Shown here: positions 17,301 through 26,369 of the stretch, piece after piece
Position numbering within the stretch: position 1 is the stretch's first letter
How the letters are laid out: every line of letters starts with the position of its first letter
Made by a program: the position numbers and the translations under genes
DNA from: Actinoplanes oryzae
GTDB lineage: Bacteria > Actinomycetota > Actinomycetes > Mycobacteriales > Micromonosporaceae
NCBI RefSeq assembly: GCF_030757795.1
Contig: NZ_JAUQWH010000063.1
Coordinates: 1 to 44,742, forward strand
DNA: 44,742 nucleotides
Direction of reading: 5' to 3'
Notes under the pieces: model-generated
Told to the model about the DNA's origin: nothing
Databases searched by the model: none
What the model saw: only the letters and a program-made list of their open reading frames with translations

Positions 17301-17972
17301 TCCGGTGCGCGGGGCAACTACCTCGACCTGGACGACCGGCAGCTGCTCTACGACGACCCGAGCGACGTCTTCTACGGCAAGGTCACCCGCGAGTACGGCT
17401 CCACCCGGAAGAACACGGCGGCCGCCGGCCAGCCCGCGACCTGGCAGGACGCGCCGGTGCTGAGGTCCGACCAGTCGTTCTCCGTGTCGATGTGGGTCCA
17501 CGTCGACTCGCTGGCGACCACCATGACCGCCCTCGCGCCCACCGGCGTCGAGCAGGCGCCCTTCTACCTGCAGACGCGCGATTCCACCATCGACGGCGTC
17601 ACCGCGAAGCGGTTCGAGGTGATGACGGTGTCCGCGGACTCGGACCTGGGCGAGACCTACGGCCACGTGATCGCCCCCACCGCCCTCGATGTCGACGACG
17701 AGGGCTCCTTCACCCACCTGGTCATGGTCTACGACGCCGGGCGCAAGCAGATCCGCCTGTACGTCAACGGCAAGTGGGCGGTCAACGGCTCGTGGACCAC
17801 CGCCTGGCAGGCGAACGGCCCGCTGGTCGTCGGCAGCGGCATCTGGAGCGCGGACAACACCAGCCCCGCCATGGTCAGCCCGTGGCGCGGCGGCATCGAC
17901 GACATCCGCCTCTACCAGGGTGCCCTGACCAGCGCCCGGATCGAGAACCTCTACGACGAGCAGGCCGCATGA
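14322..17972 (+). CDS. Secreted LamG-domain protein upstream of the Rhs toxin
   Basis: This protein is about 1216 residues from GTG 14322, chosen because GGGGG lies seven bases upstream and the signal peptide (HIRKTLVPGLTFALLAGLLPLAAP, cleaved near PAAAAAAEP) then has normal length. An in-frame start at 14175 would add an implausible N-terminus. After about 250 residues of beta-rich N-domain comes a DNRLRE-like stretch (about 300-490; DPAWSKGKTRWAYST, IYRSYFEF, VESAYVQMKVD). Two LamG jelly-roll domains follow (about 780-930, FAVAAWVRLDDVTGYRTIAS; about 1053-1213, FSVSMWVHVDSLATTMTAL). In actinobacteria such genes regularly precede Rhs-HINT toxins. It overlaps the Rhs gene by four bases. It probably forms a surface scaffold or adhesin for toxin display or export. 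Confidence 0.85.
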   Translation: MALTHAVHIRKTLVPGLTFALLAGLLPLAAPHPAAAAAAEPASPGTAPDQATALRLARESGDRVEVLPERTEYSQVFAEPSGRLTYESGVVPERVQHADGSWSDVDTTLVRSGDGLRPRVSTADLRFSAGGSGPLVTMTEAGQRLSLSWPGGELPEPQVSGDTATYPEVLPGVDLAVRATEDGFSHVLKVKTAEAAKNPELREITFAVGGDATLRRTTGGALQAVAGDTLIASAPAPAMWDSPKPATAAAKQKAARAAVESSSAAAPADLATVAPVATGIEGGDLVLRPDAKLLAANAAYPVFIDPAWSKGKTRWAYSTNNNTNNTDVSRARVGMDPDGRIYRSYFEFPTAELKGRHVESAYVQMKVDHSYSCDNTWTHMFSASPISKTPRNPWKSSSPFLKHLSSAESHANEGAGCSDSPQPDMTVNFTGSAVTSLLGSVADKGASTVTIAFSAGNEDQGYESDKTRWKKFFPNDAKLIADVDAIPGKPYSVQVAGIACRSTTISIGITNPWFSAVMPDADGSQALKSTWEWFRVQDSGWTKLPSPVTSGTPANTRDASERVTEGVNGGLYALRVRGTDPAPYAISGDWSDYCYFRIDTADPPVTAVMLSAPSGPGKPGTFRIQSTATDVTKFRYGWNEAVLNEVTAGTISGVTGKAAVVTLTAPRYGENVLHLQAIDSTLNEGDGSLTFSVARPSPAIARWGLETYPGIEAGSELKDAQPALPAAPASFQRADASLETPVNVTWTDKQRLVGGSQATFNNNGVLTTPTAVVDTTKSFAVAAWVRLDDVTGYRTIASQDGDHVANFQLQYRSDDRNGDGVADKSFCFGMRAADTDSNTAGPSACAVNTAEKGRWTHVAGVFDAAEKKVRVWVDGTLRSEATASTPWSSTGKFRIGNRRITSTAWTDGLIGAVADVQVFDRTIVEQDFVGMRASDPGSGGVNEPGILEPIEIGRYDFSAAVPCYDPTIADTCSAPDGAAWSRELRLTQGADIASGARGNYLDLDDRQLLYDDPSDVFYGKVTREYGSTRKNTAAAGQPATWQDAPVLRSDQSFSVSMWVHVDSLATTMTALAPTGVEQAPFYLQTRDSTIDGVTAKRFEVMTVSADSDLGETYGHVIAPTALDVDDEGSFTHLVMVYDAGRKQIRLYVNGKWAVNGSWTTAWQANGPLVVGSGIWSADNTSPAMVSPWRGGIDDIRLYQGALTSARIENLYDEQAA

Positions 17973-20900
17973 GCCGGCCAGGGACAGGGATGAACCGCAT
18001 ACGCACACTGATCGCCGCCGCGGCGACCGGAATCCTGGTCGGCGGCACGCTGGCCGTGCCACCGGCCCTCGCCGAGCCGCCGAAACCGAGCGGACCGCTG
18101 AAGGCCCAGCAGGTGCCGCTCGGCGACGACGGTCACGAGGTACGCGCCGTCGCCCGCAAGGCGGCGGACGTACCGGATCTGACGTTGCCCGCGCCGCAGT
18201 GGCCGGCGGCAGGCAGCTCGCTCCCCGTGGCGAAGCCCAAGGGTGCCCGCAGCGCCGCAGCCGACGCCGCACCGGCAGCCGTGGTCCTGGACCGGGCGAA
18301 GCTGCCGGAGCGCTATCGCGCCGGCGTCGTGGCCCGGGTCTCCGGACCGGCCGCGCTGACCGTCGACTACTCGAAGTTCCAGTACGCCTACGGCGGTGGC
18401 TGGTCGTCCCGGCTGCGCCTGTGGTCGCTGCCGGAGTGCGCCCTGACCACGCCGGACAAGGCCGGCTGTTCGGCCACACCGCTGCCGTCGACCAACGACG
18501 AGGCGCAGAAGGCCGTCACCGCGACGACGACCGCCGCCTCGGTGGTGGCCCTCGCGGCAGCACCGGCCGGTGACTCCGGTGACTTCGGCGCTACGCCGCT
18601 GGCCTCGTCGTCGACCTGGTCCTCGGGCGGCTCGACGGGTGACTTCTCCTGGTCGTACCCGGTCAAGATGCCGACCGCGCTGGGCGGCCCGGAGCCGCAG
18701 ATCAGCCTCGACTACTCCTCGTCGAGCGTGGACGGGCGCTCCTCGGCCACGAACAACCAGCCGTCGTGGATCGGCGAGGGCTTCGAGTATTCGCCCGGCT
18801 TCATCGAGCGCCGGTACGTGCCCTGCGACGAGGACGAGTCCGGCTCTCCGAACAACCCGGAGTACACCGGCGACCTGTGCTGGCGCTCGCAGAACGCCAC
18901 ACTGTCGCTCGGGGGCAGCAGTTCCGAGCTGGTCTACGAGGAGGGCAAGGGCTGGCACGCCCGCTCCGAGGACGGCTCGAAGATCGAGCGGCTCACCGGC
19001 GCGACCAACGGTGACAACGACGGCGAGTACTGGAAGGTCACCACGACCGACGGCACCCAGTACTTCTTCGGCCTCAACAAGCTGACCGGCCAGAGCAGTG
19101 ACACGAACTCGGCCTGGACGGTGCCGGTCTACGGCAACCACGCGGGCGAGCCCGGTCACGCCGACAAGTTCGCGGACTCCGACCTCGCCCAGGCGTGGCG
19201 CTGGAACGTCGACTACGCGATCGACACCCACGGCAACACGATCTCCTTCTGGTACGACAAGGAGACCAACCAGTACGGCGCCGAGGCCGATCAGTCGAAG
19301 AACACCTCCTACGTACGTGGCGGCTCGCTCGCCCGCATCGACTACGGCACCTGGGACCGCGGCGCCTCGGACCGCTCGGTCACCGCGCAGGCGCAGGTCG
19401 TCTTCGACCGCGCCGACCGGTGCCTGAGCGACTGCACCACGCACGACGGCTCGCACTGGCCGGACACCCCCTGGGACCAGGAGTGCAAGTCGACGGCGAC
19501 CGAGTGCGACAGCATGGTGCCCACCTTCTGGAGCACCAAGCGCCTGGCGAAGATCACCACGCGGGTCTGGGACACCACCAAGTCCCCGGCCGCCTGGCAG
19601 AACGTCGACTCGTACACCTTCACCCACTCCTTCCCCTCGCCCGGCGACGGGCAGAAGGGCGGCCTGTGGCTCAAGGAGATCGTGCACTCCGGCCTGGCCG
19701 GCGGCACGGTCACGCTGCCGCCGGTGACCTTCGAGCCGGTCGCGCTGCCCAACCGGGTGCTCACCAAGACCAACACCACCAACAACTGGCAGCGGCTGAG
19801 CAGCATCATCACCGAGACCGGGTCGCAGATCCAGGTGACCTACTCGCTGCCGGACTGCACGAGCGGTGATCTGCCCTCGTCGCCGCAGAACAACACGCGG
19901 CTCTGCTACCCGGTGGTGGACGCCGACCCGTACGACCCGGACGGCGCGGACATCACCGAGTGGTGGCACAAGTACGTCGTCACGAAGGTGATCCAGACGG
20001 ACACCCAGCTCGCCGACGGCCATCAGGCGCCGAACGTGGTCACCGAGTACACGTACCAGGGCACGCCCGCCTGGCACTACAGCGACGACGACGGGCTGAC
20101 CAAGCCGAAGCGCAAGACCTGGGACCAGTTCCGCGGGTACGCCACCGTGCTCACCAAGGTCGGCAACGAGGCGAAGACGCTGACCAAGACGACGTACCTG
20201 CGTGGCATGCACGGCGACAAGGCGGCTCCCAGCGGCGGTACCCGCACGGTGACCGTGGACGCGTCGCTGGGCTCCGAGACCGTCTACGACGAGGACCAGT
20301 TCGCCGGCATGGCCCGGGAGACCGTGGTCTACAACGGCTCCGAGGACAAGCCGGTCAGCAAGACGGTCACGGTCCCGTGGCGCTCCGATCCGACCGCCTC
20401 GCGCACCATCAACGGCGACACGGTCACGGCCCGCTACGTGGCGACCAAGGCGACGTACAAGGCGACGGCCCTCGGCGTCGACGGTGCTCGCGGCTGGCGC
20501 ACGACGAGCACTGCCACGACGTACGACGATTACGGCCTGCCGGTGACGGTGCAGGACAACGGCGACACCGCCAAGTCCGGCGACGAGAAGTGCACCACGA
20601 CGTCGTACAACCGCAACACCGCCAAGAACCTGCTCACCACGGTGAAGCAGGTGACGGTCAAGGCGCTGCCGTGCGCCACCGCCCCGGCCTCGGCCGACCA
20701 GATGCTGTCGGACAGCGTCAGCTACTACGACGGCGCGACCAGCTCCTCGACGGCGCCCGTCCACGGCGACCTGACCCGCGCCGACTCGCTGAAGAACTGG
20801 ACCGCCTCGGGCGGCACCGAATGGCAGACCACGGCGAAGACGACCTTCGACGCGTACGGCCGGCAGGTCACGACCACCGACAAGCGCGGCAACACCGTCA

Positions 20901-23900
20901 CCACCGTGCTGACTCCTGCCGCCGGCCTGCCGACCAGCCGGGCCGACACCAACCAGCTGGGCTGGACCACCACCACGAACCTGAACCTCGCGCTGCAGCT
21001 GCCCGAGAAGGTCACCGACCCGAACGGCAGGGTGTCCGAGGCTGCGTACGACGCGCTCGGCCGCACCATCGCCACCTGGGACATCGGGTGGACGAGGACC
21101 GGGCACGAATCCCAGCCGTCGTCCCGGTTCACCTACTACTACGACACGGCGCGGACCTCTTATCCGTACGTGAAGACCGAGGCGCTGAACTCGGGTGGCA
21201 CGACCGACATCAAGTACGACATCTACGACGCCCTGCTCCGGCCGAGGCAGACGCAGACCGAGGCGGTCGGCGGCGGCCGGGTCGTGACGGACACGATCCA
21301 CGACTCGCACGGGCGCGTGGAGATGACGTACGGAGCCCACGCCGAGAAGGGCGACCCGGCCGGCACGCTCTACTGGACACCGGAGTGGTCGGTGCCCAGC
21401 CAGAACCTCAACTACTACGACCAGGCCGACCGGGTGACCGCCACGGCGTACCGGGCCGGCGACGGCGTGACCAACATCGTCGAGCGGTGGCGCACCAGCA
21501 CCACCTACGAGGGCGACCGTACGACGGTCGTCCCGCCGAAGGGGGGCACCTCCACCACGACGGTCGTCGACGCCCAGGGCCGGACCACCGAGGCCTGGCA
21601 GTACACCACGCCGGGGGCCTCCTCCGGGGCGCACCTGACCACCACGTACGCCTACGACGCCCGCGACAAGCTCAGCTCGGTCAAGGACTCGTCCGGCGAC
21701 CAGTGGACGTTCAAGTACGACGTCCTGGGCCGCCAGATCGAGAGCAGGGACCCCGACAAGGGCACCACGACCTCGACCTACACGGCCTACGACGACGTCG
21801 AGTCGACGACGGACGCGCGCGGCAAGAAACTCTGGTTCACGTACGACGGGCTGGGTCGCATGACCGCGACCTACGACACCTCGGCGTCGGACGCCAACCG
21901 GCGCGTCACCTGGACGTACGACAAGCTCTACACCGGGGTGCCGCTCAAGGGCCAGATGACCGAGTCGGTCCGCTACGACAACGGCAACCAGTTCAAGTGG
22001 CAGGCGCGCGGCTTCACCCAGCGCTACGACGTCTCGGGCGAGCAGTACGTCGTCCCCGCCTCGGAGACGGGCCTGGCCGGCTCGTACGTCTACGGCTACA
22101 CCTACTCGGAGTACACCGGCGCCCCGGTCGCCATGACCTACCCGGCGGCGGGTGGCCTGGTCACCGAGACGGTCACGACCAAGTACGACGGCACCTCGGG
22201 CCTGCCGACGGGGCTCGACACCAACCTGTCGACGGTGGGGTCGTACGTGGCCCTGCAGGACTACAGCGCCTTCGGCGAGCCGACCGTCACCACGCTGAAG
22301 ACGGCGGGTGGCGTCTACACCCAGCAGTCCGTCGCGTACGAGCACGACACGCGCCGGGTCAACCAGGTGAAGGTGAAGCCGGAGAGCTCGACCGGCACGG
22401 TGTCGGACCGCGTCTACAACTGGGAGAACAACGGCAACCTCAACTCCATCAGCGACACCCCGGAGGTCGGCACCGCCGACAACCAGTGCTTCGGGTACGA
22501 CGCCCTGCTGCGCCTCACCTCGGCGTGGACGCCCAAGGCGGGCGTGAACTGTGCGACTGCGCCCAGTGTCGCCAACCTGGGCGGCGCGGCTCCGTACTGG
22601 ACGGACTGGACGATCGACACGCTCGGCAACCGCACCAAGCAGGTCGAGCACTTCAGCACGGGGGACAAGACCACCAGCTACACGGTCCCCACCCCGGGCG
22701 CCGGAGTTGTCCGCCCGCACGCGGTCACGGCGACGTCGACGATCGCGCCGGGCCAGACCACGCCGACCACGGCCGCGTACACCTATGACGCGTCCGGCAA
22801 CACCCTCACCCGCCCCGGGCAGACCCTGACCTGGGACAGCGAGGGCAAGCAGGCGACGATCGCCGAGAACGGCACGGTCACCACGTCGAACGTCTACGAC
22901 CCCGAGGGCGGCCGGCTGGTCCACCGCGACAAGACCGGCACGACGCTCTACCTGCCGGGCCAGGAGGTCAAGGTCCCGGCCGGCGGTTCGGCAACGGCCA
23001 CCCGCAACTACTCCTTCGGGAACTCGCAGGTCGCCACGCGTACGCCGGCGGCACAGTCGTTGAGCTGGCTGTTCAGTGATCACCAGGGCACCCAGGCGAT
23101 CACCGTCAACGCCTCCACCCAGAAGGTCACCATCCGCCGGCAGCGGCCGTACGGCGAGAGCCGCGGCGACGCCGTGCAGTGGCCGACGGCGAAGGGCTTC
23201 GTCGGCGGCGACGTCGACGCCAGCGGCCTGACCAACGTCGGCGCCCGGGTCTACGACCCGCTGCTGGGCCGGTTCCTCTCGGTGGACCCGGTGCAGGACC
23301 TGATGGATCCGCAGCAGTGGAACGGCTACTCCTACTCCAACAACAGCCCGATCACCTTCTCCGACCCGACCGGCGAGACAATGGGCTCCGCCGGCTGCAG
23401 CGGCGGCGAGGTCGGCGGGCCCGGTGCCTGCAGCGGCCACGAAGACCCGGGCGTCGCCGGCCCGCCCCCGGGCAACGAGGGCGGCTACAAGTCCAAGACG
23501 GTCACCTACAGCAACGGCACCGAGTACGAAAGCAACTACGGCGGCTCCGGCGGCGACCGCATCAACAAGGTCGTCATCAAAATCCAGTCGCCCGCCGTCG
23601 TGAACGCGGCCGAGATGGCCGCGGCCCTCGACGCCTACAAGGGCGACCACCCGGTGGCCGCCGACGCCCCCGTCGCACTGGACTACCAGGACGACGCCAC
23701 GAACACGCTGAACGGCATCTACCTGGCCTGGGCGAACAGCTACCTCCAGCTACGCGGTGAGGAGGAACAGACCCTCTCCTGGTGGAAGATGGTCATGACC
23801 TTCCACCAGTGGACGGGCCTCCTGTCCCTGGGCGGCGACGGCACCATGCACACCCTCGGCCCGATGTCGGTCGGCAGGGCCCGCAAGAACATCGCGGGAG

Positions 23901-24673
23901 CGGTCGGCGGCTGCGGCCGGAACAGCTTCAGCCCCGAAACCCTGGTGCTGATGGCCGACGGCACCACCAAGAAGATCGGCGACATCGAGGTCGGCGACGA
24001 AGTCCTCGCCACCGACCCCGAAACCGGCAAGACCGAAGCCCGCGAAGTAACGGTCAAGCACGTCAACGACGATCTCGCCCTCACCGACCTGACAGTCCGG
24101 ACGTCCGACGGCAAGCGGATAGTCGTCCGCACGACCCCGGAGCACCTCTTCTGGGACGAAGCCGTGGACGCGTGGGTGAACGCGGGCCAGCTGACATCCG
24201 AGAGCAGATTGCTCTCCACGGACGGCTCCCTCTTCCCGGTGGCCGGCATCCGTTCGTACGTAGGCACCCGCTGGATGTACAACCTCACCGTTGCCGACAT
24301 CCACACCTACTACGTGCTTGCAGGCAACACCCCTGTCCTGGTGCACAACGACGGCGGTGGCCTTCAGGACAACATCCGGCTCTATGGTGACTACACGGCC
24401 CGGATGGACCAGTTCAACGTCCGTGGACAGGCGTCGTTCGAGATCCACGTCTACCATCGGGGAACCGAGGTGGGCCTGTACGGAAGCAACGGGTTCTTCA
24501 ACAAGCACAGAAAGCTCGCAGCCGATGTCGATGTGCCGAGTCAGGTGCACAACAGGCTGAAGGGAATCGCGGTGGATCAGATGCGGAAGATCGGACAACT
24601 GCCGCCCAAGGCAAGTGTCAAGGGCGACTCCTGGAAGCGGCCGATGATCGGATCGACCGGCGGCGGATGCTGA
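17969..24673 (+). CDS. Rhs-repeat polymorphic toxin with HINT domain and unrecognised C-terminal toxin tip
   Basis: This protein is 2234 residues from ATG 17969, which overlaps the previous stop as ATGA; ATG 17990 is the alternative start. A signal peptide (MNRIRTLIAAAATGILVGG ... ALAEP) is followed by a beta-rich, SpvB-like N-domain. Many YD-type Rhs repeats (YDALGRTIATWD, YDVLGRQIESRD, YDGLGRMTATYD) then follow, and the core ends with GARVYDPLLGRFLSVDPV and NGYSYSNNSPITFSDPTGE (about 1760-1802). A linker (about 1803-1975) leads to a HINT domain from Cys1982 (CGRNSFSPETLVLMADGT) to His2126-Asn2127 in TYYVLAGNTPVLVHN, which should self-cleave to free the last 107 residues. The tip contains FEIHVYHRGTEVGLYG and VHNRLKGIAVDQMRK; I do not recognise its enzyme class. 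The next gene is its likely immunity gene. Confidence 0.93.
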   Translation: MSRPGTGMNRIRTLIAAAATGILVGGTLAVPPALAEPPKPSGPLKAQQVPLGDDGHEVRAVARKAADVPDLTLPAPQWPAAGSSLPVAKPKGARSAAADAAPAAVVLDRAKLPERYRAGVVARVSGPAALTVDYSKFQYAYGGGWSSRLRLWSLPECALTTPDKAGCSATPLPSTNDEAQKAVTATTTAASVVALAAAPAGDSGDFGATPLASSSTWSSGGSTGDFSWSYPVKMPTALGGPEPQISLDYSSSSVDGRSSATNNQPSWIGEGFEYSPGFIERRYVPCDEDESGSPNNPEYTGDLCWRSQNATLSLGGSSSELVYEEGKGWHARSEDGSKIERLTGATNGDNDGEYWKVTTTDGTQYFFGLNKLTGQSSDTNSAWTVPVYGNHAGEPGHADKFADSDLAQAWRWNVDYAIDTHGNTISFWYDKETNQYGAEADQSKNTSYVRGGSLARIDYGTWDRGASDRSVTAQAQVVFDRADRCLSDCTTHDGSHWPDTPWDQECKSTATECDSMVPTFWSTKRLAKITTRVWDTTKSPAAWQNVDSYTFTHSFPSPGDGQKGGLWLKEIVHSGLAGGTVTLPPVTFEPVALPNRVLTKTNTTNNWQRLSSIITETGSQIQVTYSLPDCTSGDLPSSPQNNTRLCYPVVDADPYDPDGADITEWWHKYVVTKVIQTDTQLADGHQAPNVVTEYTYQGTPAWHYSDDDGLTKPKRKTWDQFRGYATVLTKVGNEAKTLTKTTYLRGMHGDKAAPSGGTRTVTVDASLGSETVYDEDQFAGMARETVVYNGSEDKPVSKTVTVPWRSDPTASRTINGDTVTARYVATKATYKATALGVDGARGWRTTSTATTYDDYGLPVTVQDNGDTAKSGDEKCTTTSYNRNTAKNLLTTVKQVTVKALPCATAPASADQMLSDSVSYYDGATSSSTAPVHGDLTRADSLKNWTASGGTEWQTTAKTTFDAYGRQVTTTDKRGNTVTTVLTPAAGLPTSRADTNQLGWTTTTNLNLALQLPEKVTDPNGRVSEAAYDALGRTIATWDIGWTRTGHESQPSSRFTYYYDTARTSYPYVKTEALNSGGTTDIKYDIYDALLRPRQTQTEAVGGGRVVTDTIHDSHGRVEMTYGAHAEKGDPAGTLYWTPEWSVPSQNLNYYDQADRVTATAYRAGDGVTNIVERWRTSTTYEGDRTTVVPPKGGTSTTTVVDAQGRTTEAWQYTTPGASSGAHLTTTYAYDARDKLSSVKDSSGDQWTFKYDVLGRQIESRDPDKGTTTSTYTAYDDVESTTDARGKKLWFTYDGLGRMTATYDTSASDANRRVTWTYDKLYTGVPLKGQMTESVRYDNGNQFKWQARGFTQRYDVSGEQYVVPASETGLAGSYVYGYTYSEYTGAPVAMTYPAAGGLVTETVTTKYDGTSGLPTGLDTNLSTVGSYVALQDYSAFGEPTVTTLKTAGGVYTQQSVAYEHDTRRVNQVKVKPESSTGTVSDRVYNWENNGNLNSISDTPEVGTADNQCFGYDALLRLTSAWTPKAGVNCATAPSVANLGGAAPYWTDWTIDTLGNRTKQVEHFSTGDKTTSYTVPTPGAGVVRPHAVTATSTIAPGQTTPTTAAYTYDASGNTLTRPGQTLTWDSEGKQATIAENGTVTTSNVYDPEGGRLVHRDKTGTTLYLPGQEVKVPAGGSATATRNYSFGNSQVATRTPAAQSLSWLFSDHQGTQAITVNASTQKVTIRRQRPYGESRGDAVQWPTAKGFVGGDVDASGLTNVGARVYDPLLGRFLSVDPVQDLMDPQQWNGYSYSNNSPITFSDPTGETMGSAGCSGGEVGGPGACSGHEDPGVAGPPPGNEGGYKSKTVTYSNGTEYESNYGGSGGDRINKVVIKIQSPAVVNAAEMAAALDAYKGDHPVAADAPVALDYQDDATNTLNGIYLAWANSYLQLRGEEEQTLSWWKMVMTFHQWTGLLSLGGDGTMHTLGPMSVGRARKNIAGAVGGCGRNSFSPETLVLMADGTTKKIGDIEVGDEVLATDPETGKTEAREVTVKHVNDDLALTDLTVRTSDGKRIVVRTTPEHLFWDEAVDAWVNAGQLTSESRLLSTDGSLFPVAGIRSYVGTRWMYNLTVADIHTYYVLAGNTPVLVHNDGGGLQDNIRLYGDYTARMDQFNVRGQASFEIHVYHRGTEVGLYGSNGFFNKHRKLAADVDVPSQVHNRLKGIAVDQMRKIGQLPPKASVKGDSWKRPMIGSTGGGC

Positions 24674-25194
24674 TGCAGTTCGTCCGCATCGAATCGGATC
24701 AGGGCACGTGGCAGGCAACAACGCTCGACCCAGAGCCCTACCTCAAAGCACTCGGGGATTTGTTGCCACGGCTGCCGGCCGGGGCCCGAGCCTTCGCCGC
24801 AGACGTCGATCATTACGACTTCACCGCTTCTCGATGCGTCAAGGACCTGACCCTGGGCGCCATGACTCTACGAGAGGCCGGGGAAGGTCGGATGGCTGCT
24901 GTGATTGAATTCGGGCCGAATCGTTTCAAGCACAGTGAGCCGCTGACGATCCTCTATGACGACGTGCGGGAATTTGCCGTGGAGGTGGAGGAGTGGCATT
25001 CCACCGCGCGAGTCTGGCCCGAAAGTCGACGGCTGGGAAGTGTTCAGCTCGATGAGATCGTCCCGAACGGCCAGGGCTGTCGTCATGAGATAAGAATGAC
25101 CGGCGGCGTCATCGTCATCGACTGCGCTGACTTGCGCGCGACTTGGGGTGATTCCCTAGCCGATGAGACGACTCGCGATCACGAAAGCGGCTGA
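24667..25194 (+). CDS. Probable immunity protein for the Rhs-HINT toxin
   Basis: This protein is 175 residues from ATG 24667; ATG 24673, sharing its A with the toxin stop TGA, would give 173. Both overlap the end of the toxin gene, so expression is coupled, as expected for an antidote. The protein is soluble and acidic, with no signal peptide, and is Trp- and Asp-rich (FAADVDHYDFTASRCVKDLTL, FAVEVEEWHSTARVWPE, and GVIVIDCADLRATWGDS near the C-terminus). I recognise no family. Codons are less GC-biased than in the Rhs core, as for the toxin tip, suggesting the pair was acquired as a cassette. The immunity role is inferred from position alone. Confidence 0.7.
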   Translation: MLMQFVRIESDQGTWQATTLDPEPYLKALGDLLPRLPAGARAFAADVDHYDFTASRCVKDLTLGAMTLREAGEGRMAAVIEFGPNRFKHSEPLTILYDDVREFAVEVEEWHSTARVWPESRRLGSVQLDEIVPNGQGCRHEIRMTGGVIVIDCADLRATWGDSLADETTRDHESG

Positions 25195-25632
25195 GACGCT
25201 ATCGGTGGTTGTCGGTGAGCCTGCGGGCGACCATGTAGCACCTTTGATAATGCGTCCCATGTGAGGTCCGGAGGCCTTGCGCTCGGACATTGTGGCCGGG
25301 GCTCGATTGCTCTCACCAGGTGAGCAATCGAGCCCCGGCCGTTTCGCTGCGCGTATTCGCCGGGACCTTCGACAAGATCGGCCACTGACTTGGTCGCGCT
25401 TTCTGCCGGGCAAGAATGTAAAAGACACTCGTGTCGTCTTCACTCGCGGTGGTGGATCGTGTGAGCCATCGCCGGATGGAGAGGCCGGGTTCAATGACCG
25501 TCGCCTGGCTCGCCGCGCCGGTCCCGTCACTCAGCTGACCGCCGCTCGCTCGGCCCTCTAGAGTGTCGTCGAACGGGCGTGCCACTCGTACGGTCTCCAG
25601 ACGACGAGCCCGTATGTCGCAATACTCCACGC
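25195..25632. other. Intergenic region after the Rhs operon, no intact gene
   Basis: Apart from the hairpin at 25294-25340 I see no gene here. Several short frames exist on both strands, but none has a ribosome site, a recognisable domain or the third-position GC bias of the neighbours. The stretch is less GC-rich and contains coding-like scraps (CEPSPDGEAGFNDRRLA around 25460-25510, plus strand) that may be remains of a decayed gene. Confidence 0.5.
25294..25340 (+). terminator. Long hairpin terminator of the Rhs/immunity operon
   Basis: GGCCGGGGCTCGATTGCTC pairs with GAGCAATCGAGCCCCGGCC (19 bp, no mismatch). The stem continues as TCACC/GGTGA with a small bulge and a one-base turn. The hairpin is followed by GTTTCGC. 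It lies about 100 bases after the immunity gene and would work on either strand. Confidence 0.8.
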
Positions 25633-26216
25633 ATGTCTGATCGTCCAGAAGGTGACCGTGCGCAGCACTCGTCCCCCGCGGTGAAGGTTGCCATGGTCAC
25701 TGTGGCCGGTGCCATAACACCGGCTTTTCCGCAATAGCAGCAAAAGACGACGGCAAGCTGGAGGTCGCGTCGGCGACAACTACGTCACCGTCTACGACCG
25801 GCGCGTTCGCGCCGCCGACCACCACTCCTGTTGCTCCAGCCTACGCCGGGCCACCGATCCATCTCACCGCCGACCGACTGCAAGTCTTGGTCAATGCGAC
25901 ACGGTACCGGCCACCCCGGGTCGGTTACTCATACTGGTTCGTGATGCGAGTCCACAACGTCAACGGTCAGAGTGAGTATTACCGCGAAGGAATCTGACCC
26001 TGGACGACGCAACAGTCACATTCACCGTCCACATCCCGCCGGACGATCGTCAGCCCGCGCTCCGCCCAGATGTACGAGATCCAGAATGCGGATGCCGGAC
26101 GGATGGCCGAAGGTACGGAAAGTCCTGACAGCATCTCCCCCAGGCATCTAGTGAATCCGCCGTGCGGAGGCTCCTGCACCGTGTCCACCATCGCTCAACT
26201 GCCGTTCGAGCAGTGA
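25633..26216 (+). pseudogene. Frameshifted remnant of a membrane-anchored or secreted protein gene
   Basis: Reading across three frames recovers one protein-like sequence of about 190 residues. It starts at ATG 25633 with MSDRPEGDRAQHSSPAVKVA and a hydrophobic start (MVTVAGAITP), stopping at TAG 25735. Another frame then continues AKDDGKLEVASATTTSPSTT with a Pro/Thr linker and a domain ADRLQVLVNATRYRPPRVG ... SYWFVMRVHNVNGQSEYYRE, to TGA 25995. The next frame picks up at once as LTLDDATVTFTVHIPPDD. A fourth segment, ending at TGA 26214-26216, gives QNADAGRMAEGTESPDSISP, then VNPPCGGSCTVSTIAQLPFEQ. At least three frameshifts separate the pieces. A membrane-anchored extracellular beta protein is plausible, and the family is unknown. 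Sequencing error is an alternative to true decay, though several independent indels make decay more likely. Confidence 0.7.
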
Positions 26217-26369
26217 CCGAGTCCATCCGAGCTCGCTGCGGAGCCCTCGGTCGGGCTCGGCCTTCAACCGGGTCTAGGAAACGGCTGTTTGGGCGCGTGG
26301 TGTTGCCATCCCGTCCCAAGGTTCACGCCGGCGATGATGCGGGAAGAACTTGCCGGGAGGTCGAAGAGG

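Noticed and set aside
14328..23650. Antisense open frames of 1383 and 1899 codons opposite the LamG and Rhs genes
   Set aside because: No signal peptide, domain or ribosome site is seen, and composition is typical of high-GC shadow frames.
25195..26369. Possible integrated element with integrase next to the tRNA
   Set aside because: No integrase, excisionase or duplicated attachment sequence is visible; only a decayed gene and a terminator.
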